Position numbers and translations under genes: made by a program
Origin: RGIG7213 sp045544195
GTDB lineage: Bacteria; Bacillota; Clostridia; Oscillospirales; CAG-272
Length of the DNA: 64,000 nt
Assembly (NCBI GenBank): GCA_045544195.1
Contig: JAZPYO010000040.1
Coordinates: 25,971-89,970, forward strand
Direction of reading: 5' to 3'
Notes under the pieces: model-generated
Seen by the model: the letters and a program-made list of their open reading frames with translations, nothing else
Told to the model about the DNA's origin: nothing
Database searches by the model: none
In this document: piece by piece, positions 27,926-36,388 of the stretch
Position numbering within the stretch: position 1 is the first letter of the stretch
Layout: each line of letters starts with the position of its first letter

Positions 27926-28906
27926 TTATTTATGCTTTTTAATTTTCATTTTTCCTATCAATATCTGAACAGGCTCAAACTCGTACTTTACAACACAGTT
28001 TAACATACCCATATAAATCATAGCTATTGCGAGCTTGTCGTATTTATCTGCTATTTTCCAGACTCTTTTTCTGTGCTTTTTGAGCATGGATACAGCTTGC
28101 TTCTGAACAGGTGTGCCTATAAACTGCTTTTCACATATTTTGATTTTTGTATAATGGAAGAAATGCTTTAAGCTGAGAGTATAAAGCTCACTGTCAATAT
28201 GCTCAAATTTCAGCATTCTCCCTTCTATATGGCGCGACAGAGCCATAATATTTTCCACCTTTGGTGCAGTTATTATGCTTCCCTCGCGCTTTACATAGCA
28301 ATACAACGGCGATTCAAAATACACGATCCTTGCAGAGCGCTCAAGAAGAACGGGAACGATCTCATCGTCTTCGAACGCTGTTCCAAGTGTAAATCTTACC
28401 CCGTCAAATACTTCCCTGCGGTATATTTTGCTCCACAATGAAAGCGAGTTTGTGTAGTGGCTCGTATACATACGCTTAAGCCCGCCAACGTTATCAAGCA
28501 CCTGCATGCCTTCAAGAGCAGATGTATCACAGTCCTCCATTTCGCCTCTGTCTCTTGTATGGCTGCACTGAACGATATCTGCGTTATATTCTATTGCCGC
28601 TTTCATCATAATACTGTACATATCGGGATGGACAAGATCGTCAGAATCCACCCAGCCGATATATTCGCCGCTTGCAGCATCGAGTCCTGCATTTCTGGCA
28701 GAGGCAACGCCGCCGTTTTTTTTGTGCACGACCTTTATGCGACTGTCTTTTTTTGCAAGCGCATCGCAAAGCTCACCTGACGAATCGCTCGACCCATCGT
28801 TCACCAATACCAATTCAATATCCGTATATGATTGTGACAGAATACATTCAACAGTCTGCTCGAGGTACTTTTCGGCATTATATACAGGCGTTATTATACT
28901 TATCAC
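27926..28906 (-). CDS. Family 2 glycosyltransferase
   Basis: 326 residues. The GT-A fold is plain from ISIITPVYNAEKYLEQTVEC, LVLVNDGSSDSSGE, NGGVASARNAGLDAASGEYIGWVDSDD (DxD metal site), and FEDDEIVP in the acceptor part. It transfers a sugar from a nucleotide donor to a cell-surface glycan; the sugar is unknown. The C-terminal 100 residues are mainly helical and basic. Two bases separate it from the upstream GT-D gene, so the two are cotranscribed. Confidence 0.92.
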   Translation of the reverse strand: MISIITPVYNAEKYLEQTVECILSQSYTDIELVLVNDGSSDSSGELCDALAKKDSRIKVVHKKNGGVASARNAGLDAASGEYIGWVDSDDLVHPDMYSIMMKAAIEYNADIVQCSHTRDRGEMEDCDTSALEGMQVLDNVGGLKRMYTSHYTNSLSLWSKIYRREVFDGVRFTLGTAFEDDEIVPVLLERSARIVYFESPLYCYVKREGSIITAPKVENIMALSRHIEGRMLKFEHIDSELYTLSLKHFFHYTKIKICEKQFIGTPVQKQAVSMLKKHRKRVWKIADKYDKLAIAMIYMGMLNCVVKYEFEPVQILIGKMKIKKHK

Positions 28907-28908
28907 GG

Positions 28909-29826
28909 TTACTTATTTTCCTTTTGATCAGCTTTTTGCAGTATTCTGCGTACTATCTGTTTTTCGTATTCCGAATCGCCATCGCCTTCGATCTGAGAGT
29001 CCACCTCATTTACGTACTTACCGGCAATTGCGGTCTTTTCGGTCGCACCGTTCAGGAACCATTCGTACTCTATATCAACATGACCGACATCAAGGGCTCT
29101 TATTCCTGCCTTGTGAAGATCGTATGCGAGAACAGTTGCCGTTTGTCCGAGAGCTATCAAAACGAGCTCTCCGTTCCATACATCCTTTACAGTACTCAGT
29201 ATTTCATCGTATCGAGAAAACGCACTTTTTGCAGGACATATGACTCTGCGAATGCTTCGGCAATCTGAAAACAGGTCATTTCCCATTCCGAGTCTCGTTT
29301 TTTCTCCCTCTACTATCAGAATGTCCTTATTCTGCCATACCTGCTTCAGCCTTGTAAACCATTCGCCGCATTTGCCGCAGGTGCGGTAGTCCATATACAA
29401 GCGGGTGACCTGTGTGTTATAATATTTTCCGTCCTTAGCCAGCAGCTTTACCCAGCGTTTTCCATACCAGCGCAAAAAATCATGCCAAAATTTTACGCCC
29501 TCCGGTGTACGGAGCGGAGTATCCTTTGCCATATTTGGAATGCATATGAGCATTCCGTCTTCTTTCGATGAAAGTATCTGGCGTAAACGCTCAGCAAGTG
29601 CGGCGTCCTCCTTTTGAAATCCGTTAGACAGACCTATCATGACCTTAAGCTCTCCGTCACCGTACCGTGACATTGAACATTTACCCTTTAGCAGCTCATC
29701 CAGCGTTTCGTCGATCGAAGCGGCATTCTGCCACGCCTTACATTTTTCTACCGCTCTGAGATTACTGCGCCAGATCATTTTATCTCTTTCGTATTCCAGC
29801 TTGTTTTTGATCCTTGTAAAAAGCAT
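28909..29826 (-). CDS. GT-D fold glycosyltransferase (DUF1792 type)
   Basis: 305 residues. The SMSRYGDGELKVM motif near residue 55 is the (F/Y)GDGE signature of the GT-D (DUF1792) fold, first seen in streptococcal adhesin glycosylation. Further family blocks are LVEGEKTRLGMGNDLF-like (ILIVEGEKTRLG) and LIALGQTATVLAYDL. It probably adds a sugar in a surface polysaccharide or glycoprotein. It is the first gene of a two-gene operon with the GT2 protein. Confidence 0.85.
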   Translation of the reverse strand: MLFTRIKNKLEYERDKMIWRSNLRAVEKCKAWQNAASIDETLDELLKGKCSMSRYGDGELKVMIGLSNGFQKEDAALAERLRQILSSKEDGMLICIPNMAKDTPLRTPEGVKFWHDFLRWYGKRWVKLLAKDGKYYNTQVTRLYMDYRTCGKCGEWFTRLKQVWQNKDILIVEGEKTRLGMGNDLFSDCRSIRRVICPAKSAFSRYDEILSTVKDVWNGELVLIALGQTATVLAYDLHKAGIRALDVGHVDIEYEWFLNGATEKTAIAGKYVNEVDSQIEGDGDSEYEKQIVRRILQKADQKENK

Positions 29827-29861
29827 GATGGACCCCCTTGCCCATAATTCTTATCAAAACA

Positions 29862-29890
29862 ATTATATCATACAGCATTTATTTTGTCAA
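29862..29890 (-). promoter_or_regulatory. Promoter of the glycosyltransferase pair
   Basis: Minus strand TTGACA (29885-29890), 17-base spacer, TATAAT (29862-29867), a perfect consensus match about 36 bases upstream of the start. Confidence 0.8.
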
Positions 29891-29916
29891 TAAATACGGT
29901 AGTATGTACCGCTAAA

Positions 29917-29948
29917 AGAAAAGCGCAAGGACACTCCTTGCGCTTTTG
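29917..29948. terminator. Terminator of groESL
   Basis: Stem AAAAGCGCAAGG with CCTTGCGCTTTT and an ACACT loop, followed on the minus strand by a T-rich stretch. It lies 30 bases after the groEL stop. Confidence 0.85.
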
Positions 29949-29979
29949 CTGTTGTTTTTATAAGCTATTGTGCTATTTA

Positions 29980-31611
29980 TTAATACATTCCGCCCATACC
30001 GCCGGGTGTAGCCGCTGCGGGTGCGGGATTTTCTTCCTTCTTATCAGCTACAAGGGCTTCTGTCGTGAGAACTGTTGAAGCTATGGAAGCGGCATTCTGC
30101 AAAGCAGAACGTGTAACCTTTGTAGGATCAACGATTCCCTTTTCTATCATATCAACGTATTCCTCGTTGTAAGCATCAAAGCCGTAAGCGATCTTGCCGC
30201 TTGTCTTTATCTTATCAACGATAACAGAGCCTTCAAAGCCTGCGTTTGCAGCTATCTGGCGGATAGGAGCTTCAAGAGCCTTGAGAACTATCTTAACACC
30301 GATCTTTTCATCGCCGTCAACCGTGGGCAGAACAGCCTCAACCGCGGAAATAACATTAAGGAATGCAACGCCGCCGCCTGCGATGATACCCTCTTCAACT
30401 GCCGCCTTTGTAGCATTGAGGGCATCCTCTATGCGAAGCTTCTTTTCCTTCATTTCGACCTCAGTTGCCGCACCTACCTTAATAACAGCAACACCGCCTG
30501 CGAGCTTTGCAAGTCTCTCCTGGAGCTTTTCGCGGTCGAAATCGCTCGTTGTTGTTTCGATACCTGCTCTGATCTGGTTTACTCTTGCCTTGATCTCATC
30601 CTTATCGCCCATACCGTCAACAATGATCGTGTTATCCTTGTTGATCTTTACCTGTCTTGCTCTGCCGAGCTGAGCTACTGAAGCGTCCTTGAGCTCAAGA
30701 CCGAGATCAGATGAGATCACCTCGCCGCCTGTAAGGATAGCAATATCCTTAAGCATCTCCTTGCGTCTGTCGCCGAAGCCGGGGGCCTTTACAGCAACGC
30801 AGGTGAATGTACCGCGGATCTTATTGAGTATGAGTGTTGTAAGAGCCTCACCCTCAACATCCTCTGCGATTATAACGAGCTTCTGACCGGCCTGAACTAT
30901 CTGCTCGAGCAAGGGCAGTATTTCCTGAACATTAGAGATCTTTTTGTCTGTGATAAGAATGAGCGCATCGTCGATAACAGCTTCCATTTTATCCGTATCG
31001 GTAACCATATAAGGAGAAATGTAGCCTCTGTCGAACTGCATACCCTCAACCACTTCGGAATACGTTTCAGCGGATTTTGATTCCTCAACAGTGATAACAC
31101 CGTCAGATGTAACCTTTTCCATAGCATCAGCTATAAGATTACCTATCACCTCGTCACCGGCAGAGATCGTACCAACTCTTGCAATATCCGATGTTCCGTT
31201 TACCTTTTTGGACTGAGCAACAAGCGCCGCAACAGCAGCCTCTGTAGCCTTTGATATACCCTTACGCAGAACCATGGGGTTTGCGCCTGCTGTAACATTC
31301 TTCATGCCCTCATTGATGAGAGCCTGTGCAAGCAGTGTTGCGGTCGTTGTACCGTCGCCTGCCGCATCGTTTGTTTTTGTTGCAACCTCTTTAACAAGCT
31401 GTGCGCCCATATTTTCAAAAGCGTCATCAAGCTCTATGTCCTTTGCGATCGTAACACCGTCGTTTGTGATAAGAGGTGCACCGTATTTCTTATCGAGAAC
31501 TACGTTTCTGCCCTTAGGGCCGAGCGTTATTTTAACAGTATCGGCAAGCTGATCGATACCTCTTTGAAGTGCCGCTCTTGCCTCTGCTCCGTAAATGATT
31601 TCCTTTGCCAT
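29980..31611 (-). CDS. groEL: Chaperonin GroEL
   Basis: 543 residues, the standard length of the 60-kDa chaperonin. MAKEIIYGAEARAALQRGID, VTLGPKGRNVVL-like ITLGPKGRNVVLDK, DGTTTATLLAQAL and EEGIIAGGGVAFL are hallmark segments, and it ends in the flexible GGMGGMY tail. It forms the double-ring folding chamber with GroES. It is cotranscribed with groES 25 bases upstream and controlled by CIRCE. Confidence 0.99.
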   Translation of the reverse strand: MAKEIIYGAEARAALQRGIDQLADTVKITLGPKGRNVVLDKKYGAPLITNDGVTIAKDIELDDAFENMGAQLVKEVATKTNDAAGDGTTTATLLAQALINEGMKNVTAGANPMVLRKGISKATEAAVAALVAQSKKVNGTSDIARVGTISAGDEVIGNLIADAMEKVTSDGVITVEESKSAETYSEVVEGMQFDRGYISPYMVTDTDKMEAVIDDALILITDKKISNVQEILPLLEQIVQAGQKLVIIAEDVEGEALTTLILNKIRGTFTCVAVKAPGFGDRRKEMLKDIAILTGGEVISSDLGLELKDASVAQLGRARQVKINKDNTIIVDGMGDKDEIKARVNQIRAGIETTTSDFDREKLQERLAKLAGGVAVIKVGAATEVEMKEKKLRIEDALNATKAAVEEGIIAGGGVAFLNVISAVEAVLPTVDGDEKIGVKIVLKALEAPIRQIAANAGFEGSVIVDKIKTSGKIAYGFDAYNEEYVDMIEKGIVDPTKVTRSALQNAASIASTVLTTEALVADKKEENPAPAAATPGGMGGMY

Positions 31612-31636
31612 TATAATATATTCCTTTCAGTTAGAT

Positions 31637-31924
31637 TCAGTCTTCAACGCAAGCGAGAATATCGCTCTCTTTTACGATGATGTATTCGTTGCCGTCGCAC
31701 TTAACTTCCGTTCCGGCATACTTGCTGAGAATTACCTTCGCACCGACCTGAACAGTCATTTTGATCTCCTTGCCATCAACCATTCCGCCCGGGCCTACTG
31801 CAATTACCTGTGCGATCTGCGGCTTTTCCTGTGCAGATGCGGTAAGTATGATTCCGCTTTTAGTTGTTTCCTCTGCTTCGACCATTTTAACAACAACACG
31901 GTCTGCAAGCGGTTTAATCGTCAT
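31637..31924 (-). CDS. groES: Co-chaperonin GroES
   Basis: 95 residues: IKPLADRVVVKMVEAEETTKSG and the mobile loop SGIILTASAQEKPQ, ending in YIIVKESDILACVED. It caps GroEL rings. It is the first gene of the operon and directly follows the CIRCE element. Confidence 0.99.
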   Translation of the reverse strand: MTIKPLADRVVVKMVEAEETTKSGIILTASAQEKPQIAQVIAVGPGGMVDGKEIKMTVQVGAKVILSKYAGTEVKCDGNEYIIVKESDILACVED

Positions 31925-31962
31925 TTTAATATCCTCCGTTTATTCGAAAAATTCGTCGCATT

Positions 31963-31989
31963 TTGGCACTCATTATCTTTGAGTGCTAA
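31963..31989. promoter_or_regulatory. CIRCE element (HrcA operator)
   Basis: TTGGCACTC-N9-GAGTGCTAA (31963-31971 and 31981-31989), one mismatch from the perfect TTAGCACTC-N9-GAGTGCTAA inverted repeat. It lies between the promoter and groES, the classic HrcA repressor site. hrcA itself is not in the window. Confidence 0.95.
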
Positions 31990-32000
31990 CCGATATACAT

Positions 32001-32028
32001 ATTGTAGCACGCAAACAAAAAAAATCAA
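32001..32028 (-). promoter_or_regulatory. groESL promoter
   Basis: Minus strand TTGATT (32023-32028), 16-base spacer, TACAAT (32001-32006), just upstream of CIRCE. Confidence 0.7.
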
Positions 32029-32141
32029 GCCTTTTTTCGAGAATTAACACATATTTAACAAAAATTCCCTCGTTTATTCTTTTGTATTGCAAGAGCAAGG
32101 CAGGACGGCATATCATTCCAAGCAGAATTATAAAAATGTGC

Positions 32142-32171
32142 TTGACATATCCATATTTTTTATTGTATCAT
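32142..32171 (+). promoter_or_regulatory. Candidate promoter of the lipoprotein gene
   Basis: TTGACA (32142-32147), 18-base spacer, TATCAT (32166-32171), 36 bases before the ATG at 32208. Confidence 0.6.
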
Positions 32172-32207
32172 AGCCTTGCAAATACTCAAAAAGGAACACC
32201 TTTTGTT

Positions 32208-33074
32208 ATGAAAAAGATTTATAAATATATATCAGCGCCGCTTTTGCTTTCAGTTCTGATGCTCAGCGCGTGCGGCGGTACACAGTCAGAAACGGTTGAA
32301 AGCGATTCAAAAGCTCAAAGCACAAGCAGTTTTCAGAGCGCAGAGTCGGATATGCAAAACGAATATATCGACCGAGACCCGTCTGCAATGTACGAAAACG
32401 CCGATGTTCTTATGATCCGCTACGTTTCCGAAGCAGACGGCTTGAGCTTCAAGGAAATACAGGACAAAAACGACGGCGGTGAAATAAAGGCGCTTTTGGG
32501 TTCATTGACATCCTCATCAAAGCAGTCACCGAAAATAAGCGATTCTCCCTTCAGCTTCGATCCGTTGGAAAAATGCTATGCCGATATCGGAACGTACTGG
32601 ATACGCATCGACGGAAACACAATATACAGAATTTCCGCAGATCTCAGCGAAATATCACGCTGCGACGATTATTACTCCGAAGGTGAAATACTTAACTCGG
32701 GCATTGACACATCACAACACATATACGCATACTGGGAATTTTACCCCTATAATACGCATTTCGGAACGTATGAAAACGGTTCTCTCACATTGCACCGAGT
32801 TTTCTCGGATAAAAGCGATGTCGAAATGACTGTGAAGAATATGGACGATTCATCATTAACGTTTGAGATCGCTTCAAAAAATGCAAACAGGGACATTTCG
32901 TTTGACGCCGTATCCGAGCAAAACGGAAATCATTCGCTTATTAAAAGCGGCACTCTGTCGCTTACAAGCGGAAATGCCGAACAGGTAACAGTTTCCTTGC
33001 CAAAGTCAGATAAAACGTATATATTGTCGGTCATAACAGACGGAGCGAGAATAAATATTGAGGTAAAAAAATAA
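32208..33074 (+). CDS. Secreted lipoprotein of unknown function
   Basis: 288 residues from the ATG at 32208, which follows AAAAAGGAACACC; the frame continues upstream but that part overlaps the groES promoter region. The signal MKKIYKYISAPLLLSVLMLSACGG ends in the lipobox LSAC, so the mature protein is lipid-anchored. After a Ser/Gln/Glu-rich linker there is a folded part with FSFDPLEKCYADIGTYWIRI-like strands and a C-terminal beta-rich portion. No domain is recognised. It is a single-gene unit. Confidence 0.8.
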   Translation: MKKIYKYISAPLLLSVLMLSACGGTQSETVESDSKAQSTSSFQSAESDMQNEYIDRDPSAMYENADVLMIRYVSEADGLSFKEIQDKNDGGEIKALLGSLTSSSKQSPKISDSPFSFDPLEKCYADIGTYWIRIDGNTIYRISADLSEISRCDDYYSEGEILNSGIDTSQHIYAYWEFYPYNTHFGTYENGSLTLHRVFSDKSDVEMTVKNMDDSSLTFEIASKNANRDISFDAVSEQNGNHSLIKSGTLSLTSGNAEQVTVSLPKSDKTYILSVITDGARINIEVKK

Positions 33075-33088
33075 TATTTCAAAAAAAC

Positions 33089-33117
33089 AATCCTCGGCGA
33101 ATATACGTCGGGGACTG
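33089..33117. terminator. Weak hairpin between convergent genes
   Basis: CCTCGGCG with CGTCGGGG (two G-U pairs) and an AATATA loop, with an A-rich flank that gives T-runs on the minus strand. It could end both the lipoprotein gene and the IMPase-HAD gene, but the plus-strand T-tract is poor. Confidence 0.5.
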
Positions 33118-33124
33118 TAATATT

Positions 33125-34567
33125 TTATTCAAACGAAAGCTCTGTAAAATCCTTCACACAGAGCATCGCTCCGTCATGCTTGATGCCGCCTATGGCAACG
33201 ACCTTCATTCCTGCATTGACAGCGGCATTTATTCCCGCGATGGAATCTTCAAAAACCACCGTTTCATCAGGTGTGCAAGTGCACAGTCTCGCAGTCAGAA
33301 GAAACATATCCGGAGCGGGCTTTCTCGGCATCGGTATATTTGCATCGCATATCACGTTAAAATATCCGTCAAGTGACAGCTCCTTTGATATTTTGCCTGC
33401 AAAAAGGCTCGATGAGGCGATAGCGCATTTGACTCCGATCCCGTTCAGATATGTCAGATAATCCTCAACGCCCGATATTTTATCCTTGTCGGAAAGATCT
33501 GCGGTGATCTCTGTATAAACCCTGTCCTTCGTGTCGCCTATGATCTTTTTTTCTTCGTCCGTCAAGCACTTGCCCGATTTGTTTGCTATATAATTAACGA
33601 TATATTCTCTGCCCGTGCTTTTCAAAGGCAGGTATTCCTCATCGCCTATAACAACACCGTGCGGCCTTCCGCTTTCATTCCATGCTATCAGATGATACTT
33701 TTCAGTATCGACAACAACGCCGTCAAAGTCGAATATACAGCACTTGAACTTATGCTCCTGTCCGTTTTTATCCTTCAGCGTCACGCGCTTGTCAAAGCTC
33801 GTTTTGATAAGACGTGATATTTCCTCATTTGCACACGCCACAGCGCCGTCATCTCCGTAACAGTACGGCTCGCCTTCGAGATTTGTAACTATTGCGCCCG
33901 CTTCCTTGCAGATAATAACGCCGGGGGCAATATCCCACAGATTTTTCGTTATAACCACCGTTGCATCGGTTTTTCCCTGTGCCACATATCCGAAGTCAAA
34001 GCATGCAGCGCCGAACATACGTATCTTTGCAATTCTTGGGTACAGATAACCCATAGATGAGTGCTGACGCGCGGCAATATCATCGTCGTTATGCGAATAA
34101 TCGCCTATGCTCGCTATCACATTATTGATACAGACCGTCGAATTGACCGTTATTCTTTCGCCGTTAAGATACGCACCGCACCCTTTTACAGCGTACATCA
34201 TCTGATCCATATACGGCAGATAAATAACGCCGAGCACATCATTTCCCTTGTCGAACAGGGCGCACTGAACGCCGTGAAGCATAATATCGCGCGCCATATT
34301 GCACGTACCGTCTATCGGGTCTATCACCCATGTTCTTCCGTTGAGAGCTTGCTTCGGGGCAGTCTCCTCTCCGTGTATGAGATCGCCGCTAAACTCCTTT
34401 GTTATTGCATCTGACAGATACTTTTCTATATTCATATCAAGATCCGTCACAAGATCAAAATGCGATTTCTGAAAAACATCACGCTTGCCGGAAAAAGCAA
34501 ATTTCTCATACGCTTGCTTGATCTTTTCAGTTATAAATTCAAGCTCGTGCAAATAATTGTTTATCAC
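33125..34567 (-). CDS. Inositol monophosphatase-HAD phosphatase fusion protein
   Basis: 480 residues with two separate phosphatase folds. Residues 1-262 are an IMPase-type sugar phosphatase: GEE at 66-68, WVIDPIDGTCN at 80-90 and WDIAPG at 211-216 supply the Mg2+ ligands. Residues 275-480 are a beta-phosphoglucomutase-like HAD enzyme: DFDGVVVD at 280-287, the ASSS motif II, and VFEDSIAGINAAVNAGM at motif IV. Both sites look intact. The start is a GTG overlapping the trpB stop (GTGA), so it is translated with trpB and shares its Trp T-box. I do not know a described enzyme with this architecture; substrates are unknown. Confidence 0.88.
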   Translation of the reverse strand: MINNYLHELEFITEKIKQAYEKFAFSGKRDVFQKSHFDLVTDLDMNIEKYLSDAITKEFSGDLIHGEETAPKQALNGRTWVIDPIDGTCNMARDIMLHGVQCALFDKGNDVLGVIYLPYMDQMMYAVKGCGAYLNGERITVNSTVCINNVIASIGDYSHNDDDIAARQHSSMGYLYPRIAKIRMFGAACFDFGYVAQGKTDATVVITKNLWDIAPGVIICKEAGAIVTNLEGEPYCYGDDGAVACANEEISRLIKTSFDKRVTLKDKNGQEHKFKCCIFDFDGVVVDTEKYHLIAWNESGRPHGVVIGDEEYLPLKSTGREYIVNYIANKSGKCLTDEEKKIIGDTKDRVYTEITADLSDKDKISGVEDYLTYLNGIGVKCAIASSSLFAGKISKELSLDGYFNVICDANIPMPRKPAPDMFLLTARLCTCTPDETVVFEDSIAGINAAVNAGMKVVAIGGIKHDGAMLCVKDFTELSFE

Positions 34568-35802
34568 AGCTCAAAATCCTCGCCGTATCCGTAATGCTCT
34601 GCAACATAGTCAACATCCTTATCTCCTCTGCCTGACAGGCAAACAAGAATAGAGCCGGTGTTATGCTCCTTTGCATATTTCATAGCGTATGCAACTGCGT
34701 GTGAGCTTTCCAATGCGGGAATTATTCCCTCGTATTTTGACAGAGCAAAGAATGCCTTTACAGCCTCCTCGTCCGTCGCGGTAACGTACTGTACTCTTCC
34801 GCAATCGTGCAGATACGCATGCTCAGGACCTACTGACGGATAGTCAAGACCGCTTGCTATTGAATAAACGGGCGCAGGCTCGCCTGCAGCATCCTTTAGC
34901 ATAATACTGTTAAAGCCGTGCATTATGCCGGGTGTGCCGTAAGACATTGAAGCTGCGTGATCGCCGTATCCTGAGCCCTTGCCCAACGGCTCAACACCGT
35001 ATATGTCAACAGGATCTGCAAGAAATCCCGAGAACATACCGATAGAGTTAGAGCCGCCGCCAACACACGCGGCAACAGCATCAGGCAGAATGCCCGTCAT
35101 TTCAAAGAACTGCTCTCTTGCCTCAACTCCGATAACAGACTGAAAATCCCTTACCATGAGAGGAAACGGGTGCGGACCGAGAACCGAGCCTATGCAGTAT
35201 ATCGCATCGTTATACTCGTTCATATAAGCTTCAAACGCCGCATCAACTGCTTCCTTCAGCGTCTTCAAGCCGTGAGTTACAGGAACGACTCTTGCGCCGA
35301 GCATCTTCATTCTCGTAACGTTGGGGGCTTGCTTTGCAATGTCTACCTCGCCCATATAAATGTCGCATTCAAGTCCGAAATAAGCCGCCGCAGTAGCAAG
35401 TGCAACGCCGTGCTGACCCGCGCCTGTTTCGGCAATTATCTTCTTTTTGCCCATAAATTTCGCCAAAAGGCCCTCGCCCATACAGTGATTGAGCTTGTGA
35501 GCACCCGTGTGGTTCAGATCCTCACGCTTGAGATATATCTGGCAGTTGCCGAGCTTGTTTGAAAGTCTTTCACAATGGTATACAGGAGTAGGTCTGCCCT
35601 GAAATTCCTTTCTTATTCTGCGAAGCTCGCTTATGAACTTTGCGCTGTGGCATATAGCCTGATAAGCCTCGCTTATCTCCTTGAACGCAGGCTCAAGTTC
35701 AGACGGAAGATACGCTCCGCCATATGCACCGAAAAATCCGTCCTTCGTCGGAAATTCCTTTGAATAGGTTAAAAAATCCTTATATGTTTTCTTTGCTTCC
35801 AT
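34564..35802 (-). CDS. trpB: Tryptophan synthase beta chain (stand-alone)
   Basis: 412 residues, PLP enzyme joining indole and serine to tryptophan. The PLP lysine K103 lies in NHTGAHKLNH, the catalytic Glu in AETGAGQHG at about 125, and the phosphate-binding loop is GGGSNSIG. It differs from classical TrpB1 at positions usually conserved (HKLNH instead of HKINN; GLKTLKEA). No trpA or other trp gene is near, so it may salvage free indole or act with a distant TrpA. Transcription is controlled by the Trp T-box upstream. Confidence 0.93.
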   Translation of the reverse strand: MEAKKTYKDFLTYSKEFPTKDGFFGAYGGAYLPSELEPAFKEISEAYQAICHSAKFISELRRIRKEFQGRPTPVYHCERLSNKLGNCQIYLKREDLNHTGAHKLNHCMGEGLLAKFMGKKKIIAETGAGQHGVALATAAAYFGLECDIYMGEVDIAKQAPNVTRMKMLGARVVPVTHGLKTLKEAVDAAFEAYMNEYNDAIYCIGSVLGPHPFPLMVRDFQSVIGVEAREQFFEMTGILPDAVAACVGGGSNSIGMFSGFLADPVDIYGVEPLGKGSGYGDHAASMSYGTPGIMHGFNSIMLKDAAGEPAPVYSIASGLDYPSVGPEHAYLHDCGRVQYVTATDEEAVKAFFALSKYEGIIPALESSHAVAYAMKYAKEHNTGSILVCLSGRGDKDVDYVAEHYGYGEDFEL

Positions 35803-35924
35803 AACTGTTCTCCTTCAACAATTCAGTATATTTACGGTAAATATTTTTAACGATCAGCTTGATGCTGAATATCATAGACGGCCGAAGTATGCCATCGCTT
35901 TGACAAAATAAACATTTCACACTC

Positions 35925-36210
35925 CTGAATACAAAAAAGCCCCTGTCCTGCACAACTGCATAGGACAAGAACTGTAAATTCCTGCGGTACCACCTAAATT
36001 GGCGAAAGCTCGCCCGCTCACTGCATACGTCAATATGCGCACCCTTATAACGATGGGTATCCGTCAGCCATTACTAACCGTCAAGGCTTTCCTGCCGCCC
36101 TCATAAGTCCATTCACAACTCTCGCCGCCTGCGGTCTTTCACCAAACGCCCGCTCTCTGCAAGGGGATAGAGCTGTTACTCTTCTTAATCAAAGGTTTAA
36201 ATATTCTGCT
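35925..36210 (-). promoter_or_regulatory. T-box leader, tryptophan type
   Basis: On the minus strand the conserved T-box core AGGTGGTACCGCA occurs at 35983-35995. Upstream, around 36145-36180, is a Stem I with AGAGAG and GGTGAAA elements. A TGG triplet followed by A at 36109-36111 lies in the expected specifier position and fits tRNA-Trp, in keeping with trpB downstream. Uncharged tRNA-Trp would stabilise the antiterminator and switch on trpB and the fusion phosphatase. Confidence 0.9.
35932..35970 (-). terminator. T-box controlled terminator
   Basis: Minus strand CTTGTCC ... GGACAGG stem with an inner TGCA/TGCA pairing, followed by GGGCTTTTTTG. Its 5' arm lies just after the T-box sequence, as expected for a terminator that competes with the antiterminator. 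Confidence 0.85.
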
Positions 36211-36213
36211 TGC

Positions 36214-36242
36214 ATTATACAACAGAGTGCTTGATTTGTCAA
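36214..36242 (-). promoter_or_regulatory. Promoter of the trpB T-box transcript
   Basis: Minus strand TTGACA (36237-36242), 17-base spacer, TATAAT (36214-36219): full consensus. Transcription would begin near 36207, giving a leader of about 400 bases. Confidence 0.85.
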
Positions 36243-36318
36243 TAGTTTTTTTGATTTTTTGATCTTTACCTATTATCAAGCATATTTTGCATTTTACAAA
36301 ATTACTTTGGCAAAATCG

Positions 36319-36347
36319 TTGAATATCCGAAGTATTTATGATACAAT
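36319..36347 (+). promoter_or_regulatory. Candidate promoter of the flavin reductase operon
   Basis: TTGAAT (36319-36324), 17-base spacer, TACAAT (36342-36347), about 40 bases before the ATG at 36389; AAAGGGG precedes the start. Confidence 0.6.
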
Positions 36348-36388
36348 GGTATCAAGCAGACAATTTATAAAACGTAAAGGGGATAACT

